Source: Symbiodinium natans (Eukaryota > Sar > Dinophyceae > Suessiales > Symbiodiniaceae). Taken from it: 64,000 nucleotides of DNA. Where the stretch lies: the NCBI GenBank assembly GCA_905221605.1, contig CAJNDS010002602.1, positions 186,001-250,000 of the forward strand, written 5' to 3'. Under the pieces are notes generated by a model. That model was not told where the DNA came from and searched no databases. It saw nothing but the letters and a program-made list of their open reading frames with translations. The position numbers were made by a program, and so were the translations under genes. Of the stretch, positions 45,695-57,965 are shown piece by piece. Position 1 is the first letter of the stretch. Every line of letters begins with the position of its first letter.

Positions 45695-46654
45695 AAAAAG
45701 CGACGATCTCTGAGCAAATGCATTGAGGCATGAGAATTCTGGTTGTGCCTGCATTTCTCGAACCTGCTTCAATTGACCGCAAACAAGAAAGCATGGCCCA
45801 CAGCATGACACACATTTGAGGTTGGAGAGTGTAGCCGTTGAACGCCCCATGAGGCCTCTTCAAGAAGCACTGATGGCACTTTGGGGCATCGTTGGAATCA
45901 GGGCCAGCTTAGCAGTTGGGCTAGAAGGTTGAGGACAAGCATCAGGCTGTTACTGTCCCGTTCAAGTAAAGAACATAAGTGACCAAGGTCCGGCTATGAC
46001 AGGGAGAGGGCCGGGGCATCGCTCGGGTTGCGGATAGAGTGCGGGTGATATGTCGTTCTCTTGGCGGCATTCCATGGAAGTCGTGTGCATTAGGGCTGCG
46101 GGTTCTGGGCTATCTTCTTAAGATGCTGGGCCGGCCGTTCGACCTTGCAGGCTTCGGCTACTGGGTACAACTGCACACCAGCAACAAGCCAACTGCAATG
46201 AGATCACCCCAAAGACACAGAGGTCGAGGCTCTTACCTTGCGGAGTCCATCACGAAGGCAGGCTTGAACTGCTTGAACCTCCTCGATGCATTGTTTCGAG
46301 TTCTTCCAGGCAGACGAGTATGCCAAGGAAGAGGACGGCCTCTACACTGTCCTTCTATGTGTGCAGCACAGGATTGCCCATCTTTGTCCTTGGTGTACTG
46401 CTGTCGACGGCTGATAGCAGCTCGGTGTTGGGAAGCAGCCATCACCTCCCCGTTGGTGTAAACTGAGGCCGCGTGCTTGGAGGACGTGTGAGGTACACGG
46501 ATGAGAGGCAGCTGCAGCTGCAAGCACAATGTGCTACTAGACAGCATGCAGGGGTTGACTGTGCAGGAGTCCGGATCCTGATGCCTTGACTCGCGAGTGC
46601 ACGCAGGGGTCGCATTCTCAGTTTTTTCAGAAGCTCTAAGAGTCTTCTGGTGCA
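45695..46654. other. intergenic, no gene seen
   Basis: Downstream of the Z-alpha gene I see no protein-like frame with splice support. It may include its 3' UTR. Confidence 0.4.
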
Positions 46655-46997
46655 TTGGGTGGGTGCTACTACATGGCATGCAAGATTCAAGACGAAGAGG
46701 TGCAAGGATCAGCAAAATGCGCACGGTGGAACGTCAAGCTGAGGGACTATGATTGCATCCTCGGTGACCGCGTCAAGATCTCCGGCACGTACCGCGAATT
46801 CATTGTGCATGGTACTCGGTTCAATGAGTTGCAGTCTGCACGACTCATAGCTGCTCGAACGACGAGTTGTTGCACGGCTGGAGGTTTGACACCGAGAATG
46901 TGTACCCCGAGCCCCGTTCTAAGCTGCCCTATGTGTGCTTGGGTTTTGACGGGAAAGCTGGTCGCGTTGAGCTGCTTGCGTCCAACACCGCCATGAA
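46655..46997 (+). CDS. possible exons or frameshifted gene fragment
   Basis: One frame (to about 46811) encodes SAKCARWNVKLRDYDCILGD and then VKISGTYREFIVHG. A second frame from about 46836 encodes NDELLHGWRFDTENVYPEPR and on to LLASNTAMK at a GTACAT donor. Both look coding, but the gap between them is too short for a normal intron unless the first exon ends earlier (46760, GTGACC). A frameshifted pseudogene is the alternative. Confidence 0.35.
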
Positions 46998-47563
46998 GGT
47001 ACATCCTCCGGTATAAGCGTGGAGAGTTGTTCAAGTCTCCATCGCATCCATGACATTTCGTGAACATGGGCGATCATGTGTGCACGCGGCTCAGAAGCGC
47101 TGGACATGCCAAAAGGTCAGTCCAAGCGATATTTGTTCGCGTTGCTGTTCTGGCAATTTGAGTTACCTCGGCTGGAGCTACCGTAGGCCCCGGGTAGTTC
47201 GTAAGCCGCAAGATTCACGTACTCTCACAGGCCTACAATCTAAAGACCCCCCAGCCCATGGCTCACCAAATAGTACCGAGCACGGAAAGCAGAGGCCCAG
47301 TATCGACACTTAGCTCTGATTGTAAACGTTTGAGCCCCTCAACCAGAGTTACAGACACGAGTGCTCAATTGTTGGACCATTCCGGCGAATGTCAATAAAC
47401 GCCCGCAGTGTTGCAGGCACTGCAGGCCAGCGGCCCTGTAGTCTGAGCATTCAATCAAAACCATCAGCAATTTCATGGCAAAGCAGTTATCGATGCGTAC
47501 TCGTAGTACCGCAATGTGATCGCATCGACCCTCGTCGACTGTCATGATAGCTGTTTTTCCTAG
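46998..47563. other. no supportable feature
   Basis: Open frames are short and without splice support. Confidence 0.35.
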
Positions 47564-47794
47564 ATGATGGTGGGTGACCACAATGCTCAAACCAACCATG
47601 CGGTTCTTGGTGAGTTTAAGTTGCTCGCCTGGATGCTGCACGTAAAGCCTGCAGAACCGCAATGCGGAGACAAAAAATGGCCCATGCACTGGACGCAGTT
47701 GACCGATTTCACTACCGCCTTGGCCTTGCTGCGGGGCAATCATATGGGACTTCCTCAATACGGCTGCCAACAGATTCCGGCAGGCAGCCCCTAG
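47564..47794 (+). CDS. possible exon, unknown product
   Basis: The frame includes AVLGEFKLLAWMLHVKPAEP and LTDFTTALALLRGNHMGLPQ before a TAG. No ATG or partner is certain. Confidence 0.28.
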   Translation: MMVGDHNAQTNHAVLGEFKLLAWMLHVKPAEPQCGDKKWPMHWTQLTDFTTALALLRGNHMGLPQYGCQQIPAGSP

Positions 47795-48429
47795 CCGAAG
47801 ACCCATCCCTGAATGTGCTCAGGGGTCCAGCGCTGCCTGAGGTCCCTAAAAGGGCCCCCCCCCCTTGTCGGGGCTCGGTACAGAAGGATCCTGAGGGGCC
47901 TACAGGCTTGGTGCACCAATCCCCCACACATCTCAGAAGGTGTTTTTTTTTGGGAAGCGCGTAGGTCCAGTTTTGAGGGCTGTTCACAAAACACACTTTT
48001 GGACGACGGGCCATGCAGCCTGCAGCCTTTGGGTAAGATTTAAACGCAGACGCCTCAGGCCTGCGCGCTCGGCGGAATAGTCGTAGCAAGTCCTTAATCA
48101 GCTTTCAGCCTTACGATTTGGAGGTGAAATCTGCGGGGTACGGTCCTCCAACAGAGGCTCCACGCGCCTTCGGCTCAGCAACTGTCAAAATCATCACAAG
48201 GCCGAGGGTGGACGGGCTGTCCCAGCGAAGAAGCTCTGCCTGTGTTTTTGGCTCTTGAGTGAGGTGCTTGGGAAGCCACGGTTGAATGCACGATCTGTCG
48301 CGAGTCGGCCTCGGATACCTACCATGCACTGGCAATCCGTGGTCCCATGATCCCTAGCCGCCATAGACATTGGAGAAGGCTGTGTCCCTGAGGTCGTCAA
48401 AGCCCGACTTTGGCCCACCAAAGCCTGGC

Positions 48430-48759
48430 CAGAGGTCATGCAACAAAAGAACGCTGAACGTTGATGGTCACATGCCGGTTCTGCTCATGGTGAGTAGTTG
48501 CCCGCATCTCTGGGCAGGGCCAGCCGCCCGCGATCTGCCGGCTCTGGCCAATGGCTTGGCTGCTCGAGTTTTCGTCGATGTTCCGCATGATTTCGGGAAT
48601 ATTCATCATGGATTCATTCCTCAGAAGGCCACAGTCGTGCACAAGTTCCGGCAGGGCCACCCCTGGAACACTGCAGTGCCTCAGAGGGCTGTCGGTGATG
48701 GCTTGAATGGACGTGGCTCAACACGCACCCCGTATGTCCGTGTGGTGCGACATGTGTAG
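48430..48759 (+). CDS. possible terminal exon, unknown product
   Basis: A long protein-like frame ends at TAG: ARVFVDVPHDFGNIHHGFIP, then KATVVHKFRQGHPWNTAVPQ and a basic end. The frame lacks an ATG start, so it is probably a 3' exon. No family is recognised. Region 47795-48429 shows nothing else. Confidence 0.36.
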   Translation, partial: QRSCNKRTLNVDGHMPVLLMVSSCPHLWAGPAARDLPALANGLAARVFVDVPHDFGNIHHGFIPQKATVVHKFRQGHPWNTAVPQRAVGDGLNGRGSTRTPYVRVVRHV

Positions 48760-49410
48760 AAAGAGCGACGCCTCTGACCGTGAGGTCCAGAGATGGCAAT
48801 CTCTGCATGTGAGGGCTACGCTGTCGGGCTCCAGGATGGACCGAGTTTTGGCAGTGGCACCGGGTCTCTTGATGTCACTCTAAGGTCACCGACATCTGTT
48901 TTTCTCCGCAGGCCCGGCAATGCATTGCTATAGTTCTATTTCAGTGACCAGCCGAACGGAATGAAAAGACAGAGTTTAGTGAGTGTAGAGCCTGAGTCTC
49001 GTCCAGCAAGGCAAGACCTAGTTGTTGCATGGCTATTGGAACAACAGGCCTCCCACTTGATGGTAGTCGGCAGCGACAGAACAGTGGCAGCCTCAGCACT
49101 GGTTGGCAACAGCAGACGACTAGGTCATGTTTATGCGCTTATGCCTGGCAACTTGTGTAGCAGAGTGACATGCCTGGTGCACCAGTTTCCGCACCCTGGT
49201 CTTCGAATGCCGCTGCCATTCCAAGGGTGCGCAGAATGTCATTTCCTCGACAGCCGTGTAGTTTCCTTCCCATGGAGCCTGGCTTTGCTCAGGGCGGATC
49301 GGGCATGCTCTACGGTCGGCACGGCTGGCTTTAGCATAGGCTTTCCTCGCCAAGCGCGAGCACCCTTTCAGTCACCCTAGCTCTCGGAGATCTTCGGGCC
49401 CCAAGCTCCT

Positions 49411-49575
49411 ATGCTGGAGATGTCTCTTGTCGTGAAGATCAACAATCTGAGCGGACCGCTTTGCCGCTCTTTCGCACACACTCCATATGCACTCGTACTG
49501 CATGTCTTTGGCCAAGTGCTCACCAAAAGGCAAATAGCGGCGGCCATCGGAGCATGCTGTTTTTGCACTTGGTGA
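49411..49575 (+). CDS. possible small ORF or exon, about 54 aa
   Basis: An ATG at 49411 opens MLEMSLVVKINNLSGPLCRS and runs to TGA. It is protein-like but isolated. Confidence 0.28.
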   Translation: MLEMSLVVKINNLSGPLCRSFAHTPYALVLHVFGQVLTKRQIAAAIGACCFCTW

Positions 49576-51452
49576 TACTTTGTGGGAACAATTGTTGTGG
49601 GCATAGGTTGGTTCGACTTTGGCATCTGAGGCAACATCAATGCTGATCAGAACTGGACCATCGCAGAATTGAAGATGGCCTTGGCGAAGGTGGGGCAGCT
49701 ATGCTGCAGCATTTGCTGCAGCAATTGCTGTTGCAATTGCTGTTGCAATTGGATCCTTCAGATGCAGATCTTATCAACATTCCACGGTACATTACTACTC
49801 GCTGCCGGGACTGGACTGCCTAGTGCATGACAGATTTGACCCCTGTGGTGAGTTGTGCCACCTTCCCTGCATCATAGAGAAACGACGGACGTGAGGGAGT
49901 TTCTGCCCAAGTGTCGGATGAGGTAAAGCGAAACCTTGTACAAGTTATTATCTATGTTATATATTGCTTTGCATGGCGCGTGCAGCTGCATGCGCATGAG
50001 CTGAAGTTACATGACTGAAGCTGTCCTACGAGCGGGCAGCTGTAAAGAAGCAGGGTCACTTCACGGCACTCACCAACAGATCCAACAGGTGTTGTTTAGT
50101 CTAGCTGCTACGGCCGCACTTCGAAGCAGACGATGGGCAAGCGCTCCAGTCTTTGTCAAGTGGTGAAAGCCTGTCGGTCAATGGTCCTCAGAGATGCCCT
50201 TAGCAGCCTTAGCAGGTGCTGGGTGTGCCACGGCGCCAACAGCGTCTACTGTCAGGAGTTTCTGCACTTCGTGAGTCAGACCGTGCCATGGACCAGTCAG
50301 CAGATGATTTCAAGGGGGTTGGCCGCAGCGTCTGACTGTCGTGTGGCAGCCATGGTAATCAGCCTGAGGTCTTGGTGATGTGTTGATGGATGAGCAGGTC
50401 ACCTTCACACGGATTGTTGTTTCAGAGGAAGCTGAACACTGGTGGCTTGTTGGCAAGGGCGATTTGAAGACGTATGGGGACTTTCAGTCGCACAGTAAGG
50501 ATTGCCCGAGTCCGCCACCGGTCTGGGGAACTCAGCTCGGCACCAGACGCCATGAAGAGAGATCACGAGGTCGTCTTAGCAGCAATGCAACGAGAATCTC
50601 GGCTGCGACTTGGGAACTACCTAACGTAGTAGTTGCCCTAAGTCGACTCCGCTTGCTGCCTTTGGCATGATCTACTTGTCTTGTTGTCTTGTTGCTTTCG
50701 GTGGTTTGGCGTGATGTGCAGAGGCTTTCCGGCATCTGCCAGAGGTTCTGCGTCGGGTTCACGCGTTGTCGGCCGATACAGCACACAATAAAACAATAAG
50801 TATGTCAGAATGCGGGACCTCGAAAGCATTTGACATGGCCTCATGATGCAGCGGCTGAGACTTCACTTGGGATCCAATGTTTTCTGATAGCGGCATGCCG
50901 TTGTATGGCCCCAACTCGCGTGACCCTCGCGCAAGGTCACGCGAGGCTTGTGCAGGGCACTGTTCCAGATGGCATGCCGACTGTACTCCGTACCATCACA
51001 AACCCAGTCAGAGCGGGCTCATGGTTTCCAAGCTCACTGTGCGTGTGGTGTGCACTTGGGGATCCGGGGGTCTTAAAGTACTCCATGCTATGTTTCTCAA
51101 GTGCAGTCAATAGGAAGTCATAGTCCGAAACCATAGAAAGTAGCCTACAGATGCCTATAGCAGGACACAGCCGTGTGCACCTGACCTGAGAGACCCGCAA
51201 TTGGAACAGCTCCACTGTAGCGAGCTTGCGAAGTCAAATGAGAAGCCATATGACGGTGAAGATTCATGATCCATCGTGTTGCAACTCCTAGTGGTCGGCT
51301 AAAGATTCGTCATGAAGCAGTAGTGGTCAGGACAAGGCCGTGCTTCGTTTTGCTGCGCCGGAGCGGTGTGGCTGGGCTGTGCTCGGATCTTTGCTGTCCA
51401 GATGCATCATTGGCGATCATGCGCCGTCACAGAACATCACAGAACTGTGCAG
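49576..51452. other. no supportable gene
   Basis: A short ATG frame at 50133-50378 exists without supporting features. A small direct repeat of GCAATTGCTGTT lies at about 49718-49750. Confidence 0.35.
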
Positions 51453-51605
51453 GAGCTGCTAAGCGACCGAGACTTTGCGGCAGCCGTTGTAGCTTGGTCT
51501 GGAGAGGCGCGGCTCCATCAACTAGCCAGCAGAGAGGGCAGGGCAGTGATTGAGTTTGCACAAACCTTGGAAAGACAGCGCAAAAGGCAGAACAGAACAG
51601 GCTAG
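51453..51605 (+). CDS. probable terminal exon, unknown product
   Basis: After a TGTGCAG acceptor, a 50-residue helical C-terminus is encoded (ELLSDRDFAAAVVAWSGEAR, then AVIEFAQTLERQRKRQNRTG) and ends in TAG. The basic tail and regular helix pattern argue for coding. Upstream exons were not found. Confidence 0.42.
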   Translation, partial: ELLSDRDFAAAVVAWSGEARLHQLASREGRAVIEFAQTLERQRKRQNRTG

Positions 51606-52900
51606 TTGCAGTGCATCAGATGAAGAAGACGATGAAGAGCGACGCAGAGAAGGAGGGGAGAGGCAGGTAACCAGCCAGGAAAACACAAGGCGCCTGTAGA
51701 GCTGGGGAGGCCGCCTTGCCCAACCGGCCGGCCGGGGTTCGCCCCCAGCCATTCCACGCTCTTTCAATCCGCGCGCACGAAAGCGAAGGTGAAGAGAGAT
51801 AAGGGGTCCGTAGTCATCAAGGCACAGGTTGAACAGCGCAAGTGCGGAAGCCAGGAGGCAGAGGCATGGTGCATGCCAGGGTGTAGTTAGTAAAGTGCAA
51901 TGCGTTTGGTTCTTTGACCCGCCGCTTGGAATCGCTGGAAGCTGTTATATCCAAAGCGAGACACCGCAGGCCGAGAACGAAAGTGCACCACATTGTCACC
52001 ACATCATGAACCGGCGACGCCCTAGCACCATCAACGAAGAAATCGCAAAAAACTGACCGGCCGTAGGTGCTTGCAACCCCGTAAGATGCCACCACTTGCT
52101 GCATCATTTGGTTTCATGCAGGCGTTGGAGCACCTGCTGCCAACGTGGAAAGCAGCAGCTTGGCTGGATCGAAGAAAACAAAGCCTGAGAGTAATTCACT
52201 GTACTGATTACGATTCACATGTTTGTTCTTATTCTGTTTTTTTTTTACCACTGGCGTCATTTTGCTAGTGCTATGTCCATTCTGACCACTATTGCTATTG
52301 GTACTATGGTATTTGTACAACTACCACTATTCCGATTATTAAGACCATTATTACTTAACTTGCTAAGATCAGTCTTATGATTATTCATTACGTGCTACTC
52401 TTCTTAACATTCTTGCTAAGATGATCAGTCTTGCTGGTAGTACTATAAATCTATTCTATTCCCGTACCAGGATTAACATTACTACTTTTCTTGCGATGAG
52501 TATGCGTAGTATGATAGGTGGAACGACTAAATGTTATTATTGTTCTTATTGCAGATTGCATTGCTAGTACTATTCTTGCTTTCACGATAATTATTGGTGC
52601 TATTGCTACACTTTGGTCCTGCCTTGATTGTAAATATTGTTGTATACCATAGTACAATCTAGAGGAAACATGGGGTTTGAATTTTGCATCCTTATTTTGC
52701 GTTTTGAACCGGAATCTTGGTATTCCCTCGTACAACGCAAATATAAGGCTTTGATTTTATGTCGGCACTTATTGGTTTTTGATTGTGCGATTTTGGTTTT
52801 TGTTGTAGATACTTGTTTGTTTTTTTGATCCCTCAGCCTATATATATATATGTAAGAGGAACCTCTATGTACTATTTGACATGGCTGCTTTCTGTATTAA
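51606..52900. other. transition from mixed-composition to AT-rich DNA
   Basis: No gene is supportable. From about 52200 the sequence becomes clearly AT-rich, with a (TA)n run at about 52841-52851, leading into the TTTTAATAG satellite. Confidence 0.5.
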
Positions 52901-55900
52901 AGTTTTAATAGTTTTAATAGTTTTGAACTTTCAAAACAACATCCTAAACTATTAAAACTTTAATTTTCCTTTTTAAGTTTTAATAGTTTTAATAGTTTTA
53001 ATAGTTTACACTTTAAAAACGGCTCCTAAACTATTAAAACTATTAAAAAGAAACGGCCTTGCCCAGGAGATTCCTGAACTTTTGAAACTATTAAGACTTT
53101 TAAAACTATTAAAACTATTAAAACTATTAAAACTATTAAAAAGGCTTCTTTTGAATAGTTTTAATAGTTTTAATAGTTTCAACTTTTAAAAAGCCTCCCG
53201 AACTATTAAAACTATTAAAAAGAAGCCTTTTTAGTAGTTTTAATAGTTTTAATAGTTTTAAAAGTTTAAAAGTTCGGGAATCTCCAGGCCAGGCCTTTTC
53301 CTTTTTAAGTTTTAATAGTTTTAATAGTTTCAACTATTAAAAAGGCTTCGAAACTATTAAAACTATTAAAAAGAAACGGCCTTGGCCAGGAGATTCCTGA
53401 ACTTTTGAAACTATTAAAACTTTTAAAACATTAAAACTATTAAGACTTTTAAAAAGGTTTCTTTTTAATAGTTTTAATAGTTTTAATAGTTTCAACTTTT
53501 AAAAAGCCTCCTAAACTATTAAAACTATTAAAAAGAAACGGCCTTGCCCAGGAGATTCCTGAACTTTTAAAACTATTAAAACTTTTAAAACTATTAAAAC
53601 TATTAAAAAGGCTTCTTTTTAATAGTTTTTAATAGTTTTAATAGTTTTAATAGTTTCAACTTTTAAAAAGCCTCCCGAACTATTAAAACTATTAAAAAGA
53701 AGCCTTTTTAATAGTTTTAATAGTTTTGAAAGTTTTAAAAGTTCAGGAATCTCCAGGCCAGGCTTTTTCCTTTTTATGTTTTAATAGTTTTAATAGTTTT
53801 AATAGTTTCAACTTTTAAAAAGCCTCCCAAACTATTAAAAAACTAGCGGCTCGATTTGGCCAATTTTTCCCGGGCAGTCTGCGGGCAAAATTTGGCCAAA
53901 TCGGGCTGCTCGTCGTACGCGATAACAATTAAATAATTTCCGGCCTCCAGAAAGGCGCGGTTCGATTTGGCCAATTTTTGCCGGGCAGGCTCCGGGCAAA
54001 ATTTGGCCAAATCGGGCTGCTCGTCGTACGCGATGAGAAATGCGCGGGTCGATTTGGCCAAATTTTGCCGGGCAGCCTCCGGGCAAAATTTGGCCAAATC
54101 GAGCCGCGCATTTCTCATCGCATAACGAAGAGCAGCCCGATTTGGCCAAATTTTGCCCGGAGCCTGCCCGGCAAAATTTGGCCAAATCGAGCCGCGCCTT
54201 TCTGGAGGCCCAAAACTATTTAAATTATGTAAATAATAAAAATAAAAAAAACAATGAAATAATTCCGGGCCTCCAGAAAGGCGCGGCTCGATTTGGCCAA
54301 ATTTTGCCGGGCAGGCTCCGGGCAAAATTTGGCCAAATCGGGCTGCTCGTCGTACGCGATGAGAAATGCGCGGCTCGATTTGGCCAAATTTTGCCTTTTT
54401 AATAGTTTTAATAGTTTTAATAGTTTCAACTTTTAAAAAGCCTCCCGAACTATTAAAACTATTAAAAAGAAGCCTTTTTAATAGTTTTAATAGTTTTAAT
54501 AGTTTTAATAGTTTTAAAAGTTTTAAAAGTTCGGGAATCTCCAGGCCAGGCTTTTTTCCTTTTTAAGTTTTAATAGTTTTAGTAGTGTTAATAATTTCAA
54601 CTTTTAAAAAGCCTCCCAAACTATTAAAACTATTAAAAAGAAGCCTTTTTAATAGTTTTAATAGTTTTAATAGTTTTAGTTTTAAAAGTTTTAAAAGTTC
54701 GGGAATCTCCAGGCCAGGCCTTTTCCTTTTTAAGTTTTAATAGTTTTAATAGTTTTAATAGTTTTAATAGTTTTAATAGTTTCAACTTTTAAAAAGGGGC
54801 CGAAACTATTAAAACTATTAAAACGAAACGGCCTTGGCCAGGAGATTCCTGAACTTTTGAAACTATTAAAACTTTTAAAACTATTAAAACTATTAAAACT
54901 ATTAAAACTATTAAAAAGGTTTCTTTTTAATAGTTTTAATAGTTTTAATAGTTTCAACTTTTAAAAAGCCTCCTAAGCTATTAAAACTATTAAAAAGAAA
55001 CGGCCTTGGCCAGGAGATTCCTGAACTTTTAAAACTATTAAAACTTTTAAAACTATTAAAACTATTAACACTATTAAAACTATTAAAACTATTAAAACTA
55101 TTAAAAAGGCTTCTTTTTAATAGTTTTAATAGTTTTAATAGTTTTAATAGTTTCAACTTTTAAAAAGCCTCCCGAACTATTAAAACTATTAAAAAGAAGC
55201 CTTTTTAATAGTTTTAATAGTTTTAATAGTTTTAATAGTTTTAATAGTTTTAAAAGTTTTAAAAGTTCGGGAATCTCCAGGCCAGGCTTTTTCCTTTTTA
55301 AGTTTTAATAGTTTTAATAGTTTTAATAATTTCAACTTTTAAAAAGCCTCCCAAACTATTAAAACTATTAAAAAGAATCCTTTTTAATAGTTTTAATAGT
55401 TTTAAAAGTTTTAAAAGTTCGGGAATCTCCAGGCCAGGCCTTTTCCTTTTTAAGTTTTAATAGTTTTAATAGTTTTAATAGTTTCAACTTTTAAAAAGCC
55501 TCCCAAACTATTAAAACTATTAAAAAGAAGCCTTTTTAATAGTTTTAATAGTTTTAATAGTTTTAATAGTTTTAATAGTTTTAAAAGTTCGGGAATCTCC
55601 AGGCCAGGCCTTTTCCTTTTTAAGTTTTAATAGTTTTAATAGTTTTAATAGTTTCAACTTTTAAAAAGGCTCCGAAACTATTAAAACTATTAAAAAGAAA
55701 CGGCCTTGGCCAGGAGATTCCTGAACCTTTGAAACTATTAAAACTTTTAAAACTATTGAAACTATTAAAACTATTAGAAAGGCTTCTTTTTAATAGTTTT
55801 AATAGTTTTAATAGTTTCAACTTTTAAAAAGCCTCCCGAACTATTAAAACTATTAAAAAGAAGCCTTTTTAATAGTTTTAATAGTTTTAATAGTTTTAAT

Positions 55901-56450
55901 AGTTTTAAAAATAGTTTTAATAGTTTTAATAGTTTTAAAAGTTTTAAAAGTTCGGGAATCTCCAGGCCAGGCTTTTTCCTTTTTAAGTTTTAATAGTTTT
56001 AATAGTTTTAATAATTTCAACTTTTAAAAAGCCTCCCAAACTATTAAAACTATTAAAAAGAATCCTTTTTAATAGTTTTAATAGTTTAATAGTTTTAAAA
56101 GTTTTAAAAGTTCGGGAATCTCCAGGCCAGGCCTTTTCCTTTTTAAGTTTTAATAGTTTTAATAGTTTTAATAATAGTTTCAACTTTTAAAAAGCCTCCC
56201 AAACTATTAAAACTATTAAAAAGAAACGGCCTTGGCCAGGAGATTCCTGAACCTTTGAAACTATTAAAACTTTTAAAACTATTAAAACTATTAAAAAGGT
56301 TTCTTTTTAATAGTTTTAATAGTTTTAATAGTTTTAATAGTTTCAACTTTTAAAAAGCCTCCCAAACTATTAAAACTATTAAAAAGAAGCCTTTTTAATA
56401 GTTTTAATAGTTTTAAAAGTTTTAAAAGTTCGGGAATTTCCTGGCCAGGG
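52901..56450. repeat. TTTTAATAG satellite with inverted modules
   Basis: Arrays of the 9-mer TTTTAATAG and its complement alternate with short conserved spacers: CCAGGAGATTCCTGAACTTT in one orientation and its near-inverse with CGGGAATCTCCAGGCCAGG in the other. The orientation flips many times, giving a highly palindromic block of about 3.5 kb, interrupted at 53845-54395. Because the unit is 9 bp, frames read as endless Leu-Leu-Lys or Phe-Asn-Ser and are not genes. Confidence 0.92.
53845..54395. repeat. island of GGCCAAATTTTGCC hairpins inside the AT satellite
   Basis: Repeated 14-bp arms GGCCAAATTTTGCC / GGCAAAATTTGGCC with short GC-rich loops, plus spacers containing GAGCCGCGCATTTCTCATCG. 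It is the same family as 57966-58410. Confidence 0.88.
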
Positions 56451-57428
56451 CCCCGGGCCTCTTCCCAATACTAAATCACGAGCCCGGGCCTTCCCCCAAT
56501 ACTAGATGACGAGCCCGGACCTCTCCCCAATACTAAATCACAAGCCCAAGCCTCTACCCAATACTAAATTACGAGCCCGGGCCTCCCCCAAATACTAAAT
56601 CACGAGCCCGAGCCTTCCCCCCAATACTAAATCACGAGCCCGAGCCTCCGCCCAATACTAAATCACGAGCCCGGGCCTCTCCCCAATACTAAATCACAAG
56701 CCCAAGCCTCCCCCCAATACTAAATCACGAGCTCGGGCCTCCCCCCAATACTAAATGACGAGCCCGAGCATCCTCTCAATACTAAATCACGAGCCCAGGC
56801 CTCCCCCCAATACTAAACTACGAGCCCGGGCCTCACTCCAATACTAACCTGCCATGAGATTCCTGAACTTTCAAAACTTTTAAAACTTTTAAAACTATTA
56901 AAACTTTTAAAACTTTTAAAACTATTAAAAAAGCATCGGGCCATCTCCCAATACTAAATTACGAGCCCGGGCCTCCCTCCAATACTAAATCACGAGCCCG
57001 GGCCTCCCCTCAATACTAAATCACGAGCCGGGCCTCCCCCCAATACTAAATCACGAGCCCGAGCCTTACCCCAATACTAAATCACGAGCCCAGGCCTCTC
57101 CCCAATACTAAACTACAAGCCCTGGCCTCCTTCCAATACTAACCGGCCATGAGATTCCTGAACTTTGAAAACTTTTAACACTTTTACAACTATTAAAACT
57201 TTTAAAACTATTAAAAAAGCCTCGGGCCTTCTCCCAATACTAAATTACGAGCCCGGGCCTTCTCCCAATACTAAATCACGAGCCCGGGCCTTCTCCCAAT
57301 ACTAAATCACGAGCCGGGGCCTCCCCCCAATACTAAATCACGAGCCCGAGCCTCCCCCCAATACTAAATCACGAGCCCGGGCCTCCCCCCAATACTAAAT
57401 CACGAGCCCGGTCCTCCCCCGGAAGCGG
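56451..57428 (+). repeat. about 30-bp GC-rich satellite
   Basis: Roughly 30 tandem copies of CCAATACTAAATCACGAGCC followed by a CGGGCCTCCCC-type segment, period about 30 bp. Two short AT-rich inserts related to the TTTTAATAG satellite lie at about 56860-56935 and 57158-57215. Confidence 0.92.
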
Positions 57429-57540
57429 GCCAGCCCCCCCTCCTGTTCCATTTAAATTATTTAAATTATTCAAATTATAAAAATTATGTAAATTATATAC
57501 ATTAGGGTCGCGTCACTTTGGTCAGATTTTGCCGGGCCCC

Positions 57541-57965
57541 GCGTAGATCCAGGCAGATTTTGTCCATGGTGATTTCTCCAAAAACACAAAGGACAAAATC
57601 TGCCTGGATCTACGCATCACTTTTCTTGTAAGAAACAGCGCCGCGTAGATCCGGGCAGATTTTGTCCATGGTGTTTTCTCAAAAAACACGAAGGACAAAA
57701 TCTGCCTGGATCTACGCGGCACTTTTTTTTGTAAGAAACAGCCCCGCATACATCCAGGCAGATTTTGTCCATGGTGTTTTCTCAAAAAGCACGAAGGACA
57801 AAATCTGCCTGGATCTACGCGGCACTTTTTTTTGTAAGAGTAGATCCAGGCAGATTTTGTCCATGGTGTTTTGTCAAAAAACACGAAGGACAAAATCTGC
57901 CTGGATCTACGCGGCACTTTTTTTGTAAGAAACAGCCCCGCGTAGATCCAGGCAGATTTTGTGCG
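57541..57965. repeat. tandem perfect hairpins, about 100-bp period
   Basis: Four copies and part of a fifth. Each has about 24-bp arms, GTAGATCCAGGCAGATTTTG running to TCC and its exact inverse, around a loop of about 24 bp containing ATGGTGTTTTCTC. Spacers carry a T run and GTAAGAAACAG. Confidence 0.9.

Noticed and set aside
48491-48520. 28-bp intron from GTGAGT to CAG inside the exon at 48430-48759
   Set aside because: Too short for a spliceosomal intron and the frame reads through it.
52901-56450. Many frames of 63-120 codons reading Leu-Leu-Lys or Phe-Asn-Ser repeats
   Set aside because: They are translations of the 9-bp satellite in every frame and on both strands.
56451-57428. CRISPR-like array of 30-bp repeats
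   Set aside because: There are no unique spacers between units; it is a contiguous tandem satellite in a eukaryotic context.
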